The notes beneath the pieces are model-generated. The model was given only the letters and a program-made list of their open reading frames with translations, searched no databases and was not told the origin of the DNA. Below are positions 1 through 7,714 of a stretch of 15,279 nt of DNA, in pieces. The stretch's first letter is position 1. Each line of letters opens with the position of its first letter. The DNA comes from CAZCGA01 sp964498075 (lineage in GTDB: Bacteria; Desulfobacterota; Binatia; HRBIN30): NCBI GenBank assembly GCA_964498075.1, contig CAZCGA010000145.1, positions 1 to 15,279 of the forward strand, written 5' to 3'. A program made the translations under genes and the position numbers.

Positions 1-67
1 CGCTCGCGGCACCGAGCGCAACTCTACATCGCGAGGTGGCTTTCTCAACGGGCTGTTAGGAGCGGTT

Positions 68-319
68 ATGGCCAAGAGCAATCAGAGATACGCAATCTGC
101 GTGGACAACACGGACTACCCGGCAGCGCTGGAGTTGCGGAAGATCTACCGTGTCATCCCAGACGCGGACGCGGCGCAGGACGGCGACCTGCGTGTGATTG
201 ACGAGAGCGGGGAGGACTACCTCTATCCCGCCGACTATTTCGTCATTGTCGATTTCCCAGCAAACGCGGTTCGTGCTCTGCGCAAGTCCTTCGCTCGCGA
301 AGCCAGCGACGCACGCTAA
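68..319 (+). CDS. Small conserved hypothetical protein, 83 aa
   Basis: An 83-residue acidic, soluble-looking protein with no signal peptide or membrane segment. The ATG is preceded by AGGAG at 58-62, five bases away, which fixes the start. The centre and C-terminus (about residues 45-62) carry the run ESGEDYLYPADYF, followed by a hydrophobic strand and a short basic helix. I recall this as typical of a widespread, uncharacterised family of 75-90 aa proteins in environmental bacteria, but I know no assigned function. The length is normal for that family and the frame is intact. The next gene downstream appears degraded, so no operon partner can be named. Confidence 0.72.
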   Translation: MAKSNQRYAICVDNTDYPAALELRKIYRVIPDADAAQDGDLRVIDESGEDYLYPADYFVIVDFPANAVRALRKSFAREASDAR

Positions 320-326
320 CCAGGCG

Positions 327-579
327 ATGAACGCGACCGGCTTGGGCTGCGCTGCTGGTTGCGAGGAGAGCCTGCCGCCCGAAGTCCATCAGGTGTTTCC
401 GAAGGAAGGCCTCGGGAAGAAGTATGCGTTCTCGTCTCACCTCAACCCCTTCTACATCCAAGGCGACTTCAACGGGGCCGCCTCGCGTGTGAATTGTCGC
501 ATTCGCGGCACCCATTGGCAGAACACAGAAGGCGCGCCCGCGGGCGACTGTCATAGTCTGCCGGGCGAAGCGCTTTTGA
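327..579 (+). pseudogene. Frameshifted remnant of a small 'NPFYxxGDFNG' protein
   Basis: In the frame opening at ATG 327 the sequence reads LPPEVHQVFPKEGLG, then YAFSSHLNPFYIQGDFNG (to about position 476). This resembles the N-terminal part of short secreted or lipoprotein-like proteins that have an FG-GAP/VCBS-like acidic turn (GDFDGDG...). Straight after GDFNG the expected acidic, aliphatic continuation is lost in this frame. It seems to resume in the next frame (starting 472) as IVAFAAPIGRTQ...TVIVC, ending at TGA 577-579, but that frame has an in-frame TGA at 490-492. The best reading is a decayed gene with at least one frameshift and one nonsense mutation. The family assignment is from memory of the motif only. 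Alternatively the upper frame (327-632) is a non-coding coincidence, overlapping the next gene's start. Confidence 0.42.
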
Positions 580-604
580 AATCCGGCACCAGAAGGAGGG
601 ATCG

Positions 605-982
605 ATGGACAACCTCGAGATCGCGTACGTGAACGTCTACGTCACCGACCTGACGCGGTCGGTGGCGTTCTACGAGAAGACTCTCGGGCTCAAGGTCCAG
701 TTCTGCGACCAGAAGTTCGGCTACGCGTCCGTGGCCGGCGGTCCGATACGCATGGGCCTGGCGCAGGTGGATCCGAAGGACGGGCAGGGTCGAGCGCTGG
801 TCGGTCGACACACCGGCGTCGGCTTCGGGACGCGTGACCTCGAAGCCGCGCACGCGCAGCTCGCGGCCAAGGGCGTCGCCTTCCCCATGAAGCCCGAGAA
901 GCAGCCGTGGGGCGGGTTCATGGCACTGTTCGCCGACCCGGACGGCAACGTCTTCTACTTGGACCAGATCCGCGACGAGTAG
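605..982 (+). CDS. VOC family protein (glyoxalase/bleomycin-resistance fold)
   Basis: A 125-residue single-domain protein of the vicinal oxygen chelate superfamily. The start follows AAGGAGG at 593-599 with five-base spacing. Family marks: the first beta strand IAYVNVYVTDLTRSVAFYEK (residues 6-25) followed by TLGLKV, the second-module strand HTGVGFGTRDLEAAHAQL (about 69-86), and the closing ADPDGNVFYLDQ (about 110-121). VOC enzymes bind a divalent metal and catalyse isomerisation, epimerisation or ring cleavage, or act as drug-binding proteins. In this length class the substrate cannot be read from sequence. The strand-1 metal position seems to be Asn or Tyr rather than His, so metal binding is uncertain. 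It lies convergent to the CBS gene with an 80-bp gap. Confidence 0.88.
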   Translation: MDNLEIAYVNVYVTDLTRSVAFYEKTLGLKVQFCDQKFGYASVAGGPIRMGLAQVDPKDGQGRALVGRHTGVGFGTRDLEAAHAQLAAKGVAFPMKPEKQPWGGFMALFADPDGNVFYLDQIRDE

Positions 983-1061
983 GCGCCGGTGGGTTTCGTA
1001 ACCGGTTGGTAGCTCATCCCTCCACGAGCACGCGCACGAACACGCCTCACGGGCTCCCGGC

Positions 1062-1595
1062 TCACGCCCCTTCGCGGGCGCGGAATACCTTGCGCGGCTC
1101 CGGGGGCAGGTTGAGCACTTCGGTGCGAAACAGCTCGACCATGTAGTCAACAACGTTGCGCATCGAGACCAGGCCGACGGGGCGGCCATCGTCGTCCACC
1201 AGTGGGATGTGCCGAAAGCCGCCGACGCTCATCTTGTTGAGCGCGTACGACACCCGATCGTCCGGGCTGATCGCTTCGGGGTCGGGGGTCATCACCGCAT
1301 CGACGGTCACCCGGTCGAGGTCCATCAATGTCCCGACGACCTTCGTGAGCACGTCGCGTTCGGTGAAGATGCCGGCGAGTTGGTGCTTGTCTTCCACCAG
1401 GACGCACCCGACCCCGCCCTGATTCATGCGCTCGATGGCGGATCGTACGCTGGTACCCGGCGCCACGCAGATGGCCGGCTTCAACGTGGCCAACTCTCGA
1501 ATCGGCAGGTGAAGGATCGCTGCACCCACCCGCGCCGCATCCGCCGCCCGCTCATCAGCGATCGCTTCTTCCTCAAGGATGATGTCGTCGTGCAT
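1062..1595 (-). CDS. Protein with two CBS domains, 177 aa
   Basis: A cytosolic stand-alone CBS-pair (Bateman module) protein. CBS1 is about residues 39-93, with GVGCVLVEDKHQLAGIFTERDV typical of the beta-alpha core (split here as GVGCVLVED and GIFTERDVL). CBS2 is about 100-155, containing VDAVMTPDPEAISPDD, GFRHIPLVDDDGRPVGLVS and MRNVVDYM. Such pairs bind adenine nucleotides (AMP, ATP, SAM) and regulate partner proteins; the partner here is unknown. The frame is open further upstream, but I chose the ATG at 1593-1595 because a GGGAGG ribosome site lies just upstream and the preceding residues look non-coding. The N-terminal 35 residues form an acidic, Ala/Glu-rich helix, perhaps for dimer contacts. 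A candidate promoter lies at 1633-1663. Confidence 0.9.
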   Translation of the reverse strand: MHDDIILEEEAIADERAADAARVGAAILHLPIRELATLKPAICVAPGTSVRSAIERMNQGGVGCVLVEDKHQLAGIFTERDVLTKVVGTLMDLDRVTVDAVMTPDPEAISPDDRVSYALNKMSVGGFRHIPLVDDDGRPVGLVSMRNVVDYMVELFRTEVLNLPPEPRKVFRAREGA

Positions 1596-1632
1596 GCCAG
1601 ACCTCCCTGAGCTACGGAATCGGGACAACCAG

Positions 1633-1663
1633 AGTATACCACCGGCTGCAAACGGCAAGTCAA
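1633..1663 (-). promoter_or_regulatory. Candidate sigma70-type promoter of the CBS gene
   Basis: On the minus strand, TTGACT (1663-1658) and TATACT (1638-1633) each match five of six bases of the -35 and -10 consensus. The 19-base spacer is a little longer than ideal. The predicted start would give a short leader of about 30 bases to the ATG at 1595. This is seen by eye only. Confidence 0.45.
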
Positions 1664-1801
1664 CCGCTCATTCGCTCCGCCGGCCGAGCCCAGCTTTGCT
1701 TTCGCCAACCGCGGTGCTAGGGTCGCGGCCAATGGCTGGAGCCGTGCGACACTCGGTCGTCTTCGGAGGCTAATCTTAGGACAGTGAAACCGGGCAGCGT
1801 T

Positions 1802-1820
1802 GACGCGGCTTTGCCGCGTC
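1802..1820. repeat. Perfect 7-bp inverted repeat, GC-rich hairpin, in the glycan-locus leader
   Basis: GACGCGG at 1802-1808 and CCGCGTC at 1814-1820 are exact reverse complements around the loop CTTTG. The hairpin lies about 30 bases before the chosen ATG at 1851. No T-run follows, so it is not an obvious terminator; it could be a leader RNA hairpin or a protein site. Its presence weakens the case for the alternative TTG start at 1800. Confidence 0.5.
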
Positions 1821-1850
1821 CGTGCCGGGGTGCGTGGTAGGTGTGAACGG

Positions 1851-4400
1851 ATGGCGCGTGGCAGAGCAGCAGCATTGGTCGAACGGCGAGTCGACGTCGA
1901 GGAACGCGGCGACCGCCCCCGCGCCAGCGGCAAGTTCTTGTTCCGCGGCGACGAGAAGCTCTTCCTGCGTGGCGTGTCCTACGGCCCATTCGCGCCCGGC
2001 TCGCACGGCGTCCAGTTTCCCGAACGCGACATGGTGCACCGCGACTTCGCCCTCATGCGCGATCTCGGCGTCAACTGCTTTCGCACCTTCACACCCCCGC
2101 CCGAATGGCTCCTCGACATGGCGGAGGAGTATGGGCTCGGCGTCCTCATCGGCTTGCCGTGGACCGAGCACGTCTGCTTCCTCGACGAACCCACCGTTCT
2201 CGAAGACATTCGCCGACAGGTGGCCGCCGGGGTCGAAGCCTGCAAGCAACATCCCGCCGTCATTGCGTTCCTCATCGGCAACGAGATCCCTCCCGACGTC
2301 GTGCGCTGGCACCAGCCCGACCGCGTGCGCGCCTTTCTGCGCGAGCTGTACGATCTGGTGAAACACATCTCGCCCGACGTCCTGGTGAGCTACGCAAACT
2401 TCCCGCCCACCGAGTACCTCGACCTCGACTTCCTCGACTTCATCTCCTTCAATGTCTACCTGCATCGCGAGAAGGACTTCCGGCGCTACCTTTCGCGCCT
2501 GCAGAACCTCGCCAAAGACAAGCCGCTGGTCTTGACCGAGTTCGGTATCGACTCGATGCGCGAGGGCAGCGCCGAGCAGGCCCAGATCCTCGCCTGGCAG
2601 GTGCGCGCGGCGTTCGAGTCGGGCGTCGCCGGCACGATGATCTTCTCCTGGACCGACGACTGGTTCACCGGCGGTTTCCAGGTCGAGGACTGGGCGTTCG
2701 GACTGGTGGATGGCGAACGCCACAAGAAGCCCGCGTATCACGCCGTGCAAAAGTTCTACGGCGGGCAGTTGCCGCCGCCGCTGGACCACCCGCCGCGCAT
2801 CTCGGTGGTGATCTGCGCCTACAACGCCGAGCGCACGATGGACGCCTGCCTCGCGTCGCTGCGCACTCTGCGCTACCCGAACTACGAGATCATCGTCGTC
2901 AACGACGGCTCCAAGGACCGCACCCTGGAGATCGCGCAGCGCTACCCGGAAGTGCGGATCGTCTCGCAGGAGAACAAGGGCCTCAGCGTCGCCCGCAACG
3001 TCGGCTTCCAGAATGCTACCGGCGAGATCATCGCGTATACCGACTCCGACTGCGTCGTCGACCCGGACTGGCTCACCTATCTGGCGTACAAGTTCGTGCA
3101 CGGCGGGTTCATCGCCGTCGGCGGCCCGAACCTGCCGCCGCCCGAAGAGTCGCGCACCGCGGCTTGCGTCGCCGCCTCGCCGGGCGGCCCGACGCATGTG
3201 CTCATCGACGACGAAGTCGCCGAGCACATTCCCGGCTGCAACATGGCGTTCCTGAAGACCGCCTTGGAAGCCACCGGCGGCTTCGACCCGATCCACAGCG
3301 CCGCCGGCGACGACGTCGACCTGTGCTGGCGGCTGCAGAACGATGGGCACCCGATCGGCTTCAGCCCGGCCGCCATGGTGTGGCACTTCCGACGCAACAC
3401 CATCAAGGCCTACCTGCAGCAGCAGATGGGATACGGCAAAGCCGAGGCGCAGCTGTACTTCAAGCACCCGTTCCGCTTCAACATGCTCGGGCAGTCGCAA
3501 TGGATCGGCCGCATCTACGGCGACCTGGGCATGTCGCTGTTCTCGCGCCGGCCGGTGATCTACCACGGCGTCTTCGGGCGCGGCTTGTTCCAGACCCTCT
3601 ACGAGCCCTCGTCCTCGCTGCTCTCGTATCTGCCGTTCACCCTCGAATGGAACCTTGTCGGCCTGGTGCTGCTGATCGGCGCGGCCGTCGCCGGGCGGCA
3701 CGAGATCCTGGCCAGCCTGCCGCTGCTCACCGCCGTCGTCTGGGCCGGCGGGCGCGCCTGGCGCGCCAAGGTGGATCCCAAGTACGACGGCTTCCGCAGC
3801 CGTCTGCTGATCACCGTGCTCATCTACCTCGGCCCGCTGCTGCGCAGCCTGCAACGCTACCTCTACCGCATTCAGGGAATGACCGACGTTGCCCGCATCC
3901 AGTTTGAGGAGCCGGGTCAGCCGCCGCGCATCCAGTGGCGCAAGCGGCAGTTCTTCCTCTCGTACTGGTCGGAGCGCGGCTGCGAGAAGGAGAACCTGTT
4001 GCACGCGGTGATGGAGTTCCTCGTGCCGCGCAAGTATCTCATCGCCATCGATCAGGGCTGGAACGACCGCGACGTCACCGTGTACCGGGGCATCTGGTCG
4101 AAGGCGGATCTGAAGGTCGCCGTCGAGAACCACGGCGGCAGCCAGCGCTTCTTCCGCACGCGCTGCCGCGTCCGCGAGTCGCTGCTGTCGCGCGTGTCGC
4201 TGCTCGGCTTCGCGGTGCTCGCGGCCGTCGGCCGGCTCGCAGGTCTCGACGAGATCTTCGAGCTGGCCCTCCTGCTCGGCGCGCTCAACCTGCTGGTGGT
4301 CGCCTACGACAACTACCGCCTCGGCCGCATCATGTACCACGTGCTGGAAGTGGTTGCGAAGCAGATCGAGCTGAATCCAGTGAATGGCAAGGAGGCGTGA
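1851..4400 (+). CDS. Glycoside hydrolase (GH-A TIM barrel) / GT2 glycosyltransferase fusion membrane protein
   Basis: An 849-residue fusion. Residues about 22-305 look like a clan GH-A (beta/alpha)8 hydrolase: FLRGVSYGPF at the start, IGNEIPP with likely acid/base Glu145, LTEFGIDS with likely nucleophile Glu230, and a late FSWTDDW strand. Residues about 315-560 are a GT2 transferase: ISVVICAYN at 317, VNDGSKD at 350, a DSD metal site at 398-400, GDDVDLCWRL at 486-495 with the likely catalytic Asp, and an acceptor-side segment containing QQQMGYGKAE. The C-terminal third has hydrophobic membrane segments near 601-634, 651-666 and 783-823, with a soluble section between. This suggests an inner-membrane enzyme that adds sugars, with a hydrolase domain that trims or remodels. 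I prefer ATG 1851; TTG 1800 and GTG 1830 are alternatives and no strong RBS decides. The ABC exporter follows after 3 bases. Confidence 0.87.
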   Translation: MARGRAAALVERRVDVEERGDRPRASGKFLFRGDEKLFLRGVSYGPFAPGSHGVQFPERDMVHRDFALMRDLGVNCFRTFTPPPEWLLDMAEEYGLGVLIGLPWTEHVCFLDEPTVLEDIRRQVAAGVEACKQHPAVIAFLIGNEIPPDVVRWHQPDRVRAFLRELYDLVKHISPDVLVSYANFPPTEYLDLDFLDFISFNVYLHREKDFRRYLSRLQNLAKDKPLVLTEFGIDSMREGSAEQAQILAWQVRAAFESGVAGTMIFSWTDDWFTGGFQVEDWAFGLVDGERHKKPAYHAVQKFYGGQLPPPLDHPPRISVVICAYNAERTMDACLASLRTLRYPNYEIIVVNDGSKDRTLEIAQRYPEVRIVSQENKGLSVARNVGFQNATGEIIAYTDSDCVVDPDWLTYLAYKFVHGGFIAVGGPNLPPPEESRTAACVAASPGGPTHVLIDDEVAEHIPGCNMAFLKTALEATGGFDPIHSAAGDDVDLCWRLQNDGHPIGFSPAAMVWHFRRNTIKAYLQQQMGYGKAEAQLYFKHPFRFNMLGQSQWIGRIYGDLGMSLFSRRPVIYHGVFGRGLFQTLYEPSSSLLSYLPFTLEWNLVGLVLLIGAAVAGRHEILASLPLLTAVVWAGGRAWRAKVDPKYDGFRSRLLITVLIYLGPLLRSLQRYLYRIQGMTDVARIQFEEPGQPPRIQWRKRQFFLSYWSERGCEKENLLHAVMEFLVPRKYLIAIDQGWNDRDVTVYRGIWSKADLKVAVENHGGSQRFFRTRCRVRESLLSRVSLLGFAVLAAVGRLAGLDEIFELALLLGALNLLVVAYDNYRLGRIMYHVLEVVAKQIELNPVNGKEA

Positions 4401-4403
4401 GGC

Positions 4404-6197
4404 ATGCGCCTCATTGTCCTCGTAGCCGGCTACCTGCGGCCGTACCGCGCGGCCTTCGCCTTCGCCGTCGCGCAGGTAGTGTTGCTCAGCGTGCTGGAGA
4501 TCCTCAAGCCATGGCCGCTGAAGATCGTCATTGACTACGTCTTGCCGCGCGCCGCGCCACCGTGGGCGCTGCTGCACGGCATGAATCCTCCCGCACTGCT
4601 ACTGCTCGCCACGCTGGGGCTCATCGGCATCTACGGCGCGCTCGGCGGGCTCAGCATGCTCAACAACTTCACCACCATCTCGATCGGGCAAGCGATGGTG
4701 AACGACCTGCGCAGTCGACTCTACCAACACCTGCAGCGCCTGTCGCTCTCCTTTCATTCGCGCGCCGCGGTCGGCGATCTCATCTACCGGGTGACCGCAG
4801 ATACCTACGCCATCCAGACCCTCGCCATGAACGGGCTGTTCCCGGTGCTCTCGGCGATCGTGCTATTGCTCGGGATGTTCACGGTGATGGTGCGCCTCGA
4901 TTGGATCCTGACCATGGTGGCGCTGGCCGTCTGCCCGTTTCTGTTCTGCGCCATCGTCCTGCTCAACCGCCGCATCACCGCGGTGGCGCTGCAGGCGCGC
5001 GAGAGCGAGAGCGCCGTCTACCAGATGGTGCAGCGCGGCATGTCGGCCATCAAAGTCGTGCAGGCCTTCTCCAAGGAAGAGGAGGAGCACCACGCCTTCG
5101 TCGCGCAGAGCACCGCCAGCCTGCGCAGCAGCCTGAGCCTGTACACACTGCAGACGGCGTTCGGCGCCGGCACCAACCTGCTCCTGGCCCTCGGCACCGC
5201 CGCCGTCCTCTGGGTCGGAGCGCAACACGTCTGGCGCAACCTGATGACCATCGGCGACATGGTGGTGTTCATCAGCTACCTCGCCTCGCTCTACGCGCCG
5301 ATCAACTCGATCATCCAAACCTACGGGACGGTGCAGGGCGCCAAGGCAGGCATGCAGCGGGTCAGCGAAGTGCTGAACGCCGAGCAGACGGTGCCGGACG
5401 GCACGCAGGAGTTCCGCACGGCGCCGCGCGGCCACGTGCAGCTCCTCGATGTGTCGTTCGGCTACTCGGCGGAACGCGAAACGCTGCAGCGCATCGACAT
5501 CGACGCCCAACCCGGTGACGTCGTCGCGATCGTCGGTCCCACCGGCGCCGGCAAGAGCACGCTGGTGAGCCTTATCGCACGCTTCTACGACGTGGTGAAA
5601 GGGCAGGTGTTTGTCGACGGCATCGACGTGCGCCAGTTGAAGCTCGCCGCACTGCGCAGCCAGATCAGCATGGTGCTGCAGCCGCCGATGGTCTTCCCGC
5701 TGAGCATCCGCGACAACATCGCCTACGGCCGTCCCACCGCCAGCGTCGAAGAGATTCAGCGCGCCGCACAGATGGCCCAAGCGCACGACTTCATCCAGCG
5801 CTTGCCGAAGCAGTACGATACCGTGATCGGTGAGCAGGGCGCCACGCTCTCCGAGGGCGAGCGCCAGCGCCTCACCATCGCCCGCGCCTTGTTGCGCGAC
5901 GCTCCGATTCTCATCCTCGACGAGCCGACATCATCGGTGGATACCGGCACTGAAGCCGCGATCATGGAGGCTATCGAGCAGGTCATGCGCGGCCGCACGA
6001 CGTTCGTCATCGCGCACCGTTTGAGCACCGTACGCCGCGCCACGCAGATTGTCGTGCTGCAAAACGGCACGATCGTCGAGCGCGGCACGTTCGATGAGCT
6101 GGTGCAACACCGCGGTGCCTTCTATCAGCTGTACGCGCGTCAATTTGCCGATCAGACACCGGACGAAGGAACGGCGGAGCGATTGCACTCCGCGTGA
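4404..6197 (+). CDS. ABC transporter, fused permease and ATPase (MsbA/lipid-exporter type)
   Basis: A 597-residue half-transporter that should act as a homodimer in the inner membrane. Residues 1-320 are a type IV ABC exporter membrane domain with about six hydrophobic helices, including coupling-helix-like LSLSFHSRAAVGDLIYRV. The ATPase domain has Walker A GPTGAGKST at 378-386, Q-loop MVLQPPMVFPLS, signature LSEGERQR at 482, Walker B ILILDEP at 502-508, D-loop SSVD and H-loop His538 (IAHRLST). The signature is LSEGE rather than LSGGQ, a known variant among exporters. All catalytic residues are present, so it should be active. AAGGAGG (4389-4395), inside the end of the upstream gene, positions the ATG, implying co-translation with the glycosyltransferase. 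The likely cargo is a lipid-linked sugar or glycolipid made by the neighbours; this is inferred from context. Confidence 0.94.
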   Translation: MRLIVLVAGYLRPYRAAFAFAVAQVVLLSVLEILKPWPLKIVIDYVLPRAAPPWALLHGMNPPALLLLATLGLIGIYGALGGLSMLNNFTTISIGQAMVNDLRSRLYQHLQRLSLSFHSRAAVGDLIYRVTADTYAIQTLAMNGLFPVLSAIVLLLGMFTVMVRLDWILTMVALAVCPFLFCAIVLLNRRITAVALQARESESAVYQMVQRGMSAIKVVQAFSKEEEEHHAFVAQSTASLRSSLSLYTLQTAFGAGTNLLLALGTAAVLWVGAQHVWRNLMTIGDMVVFISYLASLYAPINSIIQTYGTVQGAKAGMQRVSEVLNAEQTVPDGTQEFRTAPRGHVQLLDVSFGYSAERETLQRIDIDAQPGDVVAIVGPTGAGKSTLVSLIARFYDVVKGQVFVDGIDVRQLKLAALRSQISMVLQPPMVFPLSIRDNIAYGRPTASVEEIQRAAQMAQAHDFIQRLPKQYDTVIGEQGATLSEGERQRLTIARALLRDAPILILDEPTSSVDTGTEAAIMEAIEQVMRGRTTFVIAHRLSTVRRATQIVVLQNGTIVERGTFDELVQHRGAFYQLYARQFADQTPDEGTAERLHSA

Positions 6198-6362
6198 GCA
6201 ATCCGCGCGCGGCACCTGAGGGTCAGCATGGGTAAGCACGCTGGAGAATCCAGATCGCTCCCGACGAGGCGCGCCAACGTCGGTACGGAATCGTGTCCAA
6301 CACTTTCCAGTTCGGCAGCGGCCGGTCTGATATCTGATACGCCAGTGCGCCGCTGGGTGTCG
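6198..6362. other. Gap left of the intron remnant, no gene recognised
   Basis: Together with 6363-6544 this forms the roughly 350-bp break in an otherwise tightly packed locus. Apart from possible degraded reverse transcriptase codons on the minus strand, I see no coding frame, promoter or terminator here. It is probably debris left by intron insertion and decay. Confidence 0.4.
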
Positions 6363-6536
6363 TCAGGCCGGGAACCACGGGCGAAACGCGGTGACGGCCC
6401 AGCCGTTGATCGGCACGCCGCAGTAGCGCAGGTGCGCAGCCACGACCGAGCGCAGGAACGCGCCCTGCTCCGGAATAGGGTTATGCATGCGCCGCCGGCG
6501 CAGCTCGGCTTTGAGTGCCGTGAGCTTTGCTACCAT
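6363..6536 (-). pseudogene. C-terminal fragment of a group II intron reverse transcriptase/maturase
   Basis: On the minus strand, the frame from 6536 to TGA at 6365-6363 reads LTALKAELRRRRMHNPIPEQ followed by GAFLRSVVAAHLRYCGVPIN, then GWAVTAFRPW. This closely follows the C-terminal region of LtrA-type reverse transcriptases (...K..L.RRMH.PIPEQG.WLRSVV.GH..YYAVP.N..A...FR...). Only about 57 residues remain. The polymerase core with YADD is absent and the frame ends early, where RRSQ...W.RM would be expected. In the same frame after the stop there is a weak continuation ending WTRF near 6270. No domain V hairpin (GAGCC...GGTTC) is seen 3' of it, so the intron is dead. The fragment overlaps the first ten bases of the neighbouring CgeB-like gene. 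Confidence 0.72.
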
Positions 6537-6544
6537 CGGTAGCC

Positions 6545-7711
6545 ATGAGACCGTTGCGCCTCATCGTGCTCGGGACTGTTGCCTCCGATCCCTATGCCGG
6601 GATGGCATGGATGCACATGCAGATCGTCGTCGGCCTTCAACGTCTCGGCCACCAGGTCTACTACTTCGAAACAACGTCCGCATGGCCGTATGACCCCGTG
6701 CGCCAGGCGCGTGTCTGTGAGGCGGAGTACGCCGTTCCGTACCTGGCGCGGGTGGCGGAGAGCTTTGGACTTGGAGGCCGGTGGGCATACCGTCGCAGCT
6801 ACTCGGACAAGGAGTGGATTGGTTTGGAGCGCGCTGCGGCGGAAGAATTGCTCGCGCACGCAGACGCGGTCTTAAATGTGGCCGGGGCAACTCGCGTCGC
6901 AGAGGAACAGCTCAAGGTCGGCCGATTGGTGTACTTCGGGACCGACCCCGTTTATCACGAGATCATGTTTGCGAATGGGGACCATGAAACCCGCCGGCTG
7001 ATCCAGGAGCACTCCGATTTCGTCACGTACGGCGAGAACATCGGCAACCCCGGTTGCCCAATTCCGCCACTACCAGGTCTCCGGGTGAAGACACGTCAGC
7101 CGGTGTTGACTGATCTCTGGGAGGACGGCGTGCCCAGGAAGGAAGAGTTCACCACCGTCGGCAACTGGAAACAGGCCGGGCACGACATCGCATACAACGG
7201 CGAGACCTACTACTGGAGTAAGCATCACGAATTCATAAAGTTCATCAACCTGCCGCTGCGGATCCCCCAGCCCATCGAGCTGGCACTCGGGTTGTCCAAT
7301 CTGGATCCGGACGACTATCGGATGTTGGCGCGAAACGGCTGGCGTATCACTGACGCCCATGCCTTCACCACTGATCCGTGGCGTTACTGGGACTACGTGC
7401 GCGCCTCGCGAGGAGAATTTACGGTCGCCAAGGACCAGAACGTTCGCTTGCGCAGTGGGTGGTTCAGTGAGCGCAGCGCCTGCTACTTGGCGGCAGGCCG
7501 CCCGGTGATCACCCAGGATACGGGCTTCGGTAGTGTCCTGCCCACGGGGAAGGGACTATTTGCGTTCAACAGCATGGAAGAGATCATAGCCGCTTTCGAG
7601 GCTGTCAACTTGGACTATGAACAGCATAGCCGCACCGCCCGAGCAATCGCCGAGGAATACTTCAAGGCCGAGACCGTCCTGGCGAAAGTCCTCACGGATC
7701 TGGGGTGCTGA
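6545..7711 (+). CDS. CgeB-like glycosyltransferase, copy 1
   Basis: A 388-residue cytosolic protein of the CgeB/GT-B type. It opens with a Rossmann strand (RPLRLIVLGTVASDPYAGMAW) and a donor-side helix HMQIVVGLQRLGHQVYYFE. Further marks are YFGTDPVYHEIMFANGD (about 131-147), FVTYGENIG (about 159), TRQPVLTDLW and, in the C-terminal lobe, SGWFSERSACYLAAGRPV then QDTGFGSVLPTGKGLFAF, which resembles the nucleotide-sugar-binding segment of GT-B enzymes. The nearly complete length and two lobes suggest an active sugar transferase, but donor and acceptor are unknown. I chose ATG 6545 over the in-frame TTG at 6527 because the TTG overlaps an intron remnant and gives an atypical N-terminus. There is no strong RBS. 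The next gene is a paralog three bases away. Confidence 0.82.
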   Translation: MRPLRLIVLGTVASDPYAGMAWMHMQIVVGLQRLGHQVYYFETTSAWPYDPVRQARVCEAEYAVPYLARVAESFGLGGRWAYRRSYSDKEWIGLERAAAEELLAHADAVLNVAGATRVAEEQLKVGRLVYFGTDPVYHEIMFANGDHETRRLIQEHSDFVTYGENIGNPGCPIPPLPGLRVKTRQPVLTDLWEDGVPRKEEFTTVGNWKQAGHDIAYNGETYYWSKHHEFIKFINLPLRIPQPIELALGLSNLDPDDYRMLARNGWRITDAHAFTTDPWRYWDYVRASRGEFTVAKDQNVRLRSGWFSERSACYLAAGRPVITQDTGFGSVLPTGKGLFAFNSMEEIIAAFEAVNLDYEQHSRTARAIAEEYFKAETVLAKVLTDLGC

Positions 7712-7714
7712 GGC

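Noticed and set aside
984..1012. CCGGT...ACCGG and GGTT-TCGT-AACC inverted repeat between convergent genes, as a terminator
   Set aside because: Short stem with no T-run on either strand; not convincing as an intrinsic terminator.
2105..3907. 600-codon plus-strand frame inside the same gene
   Set aside because: Arg/Ala/Pro-rich out-of-frame shadow with no domain signature.
1776..4577. Very long open frame (933 codons) on the minus strand opposite the glycosyltransferase fusion
   Set aside because: It is the mirror of a real GC-rich gene, is rich in Arg/His/Val/Asp/Glu in no recognisable fold, and contains no family motif, whereas the plus frame has GH and GT2 motifs throughout.
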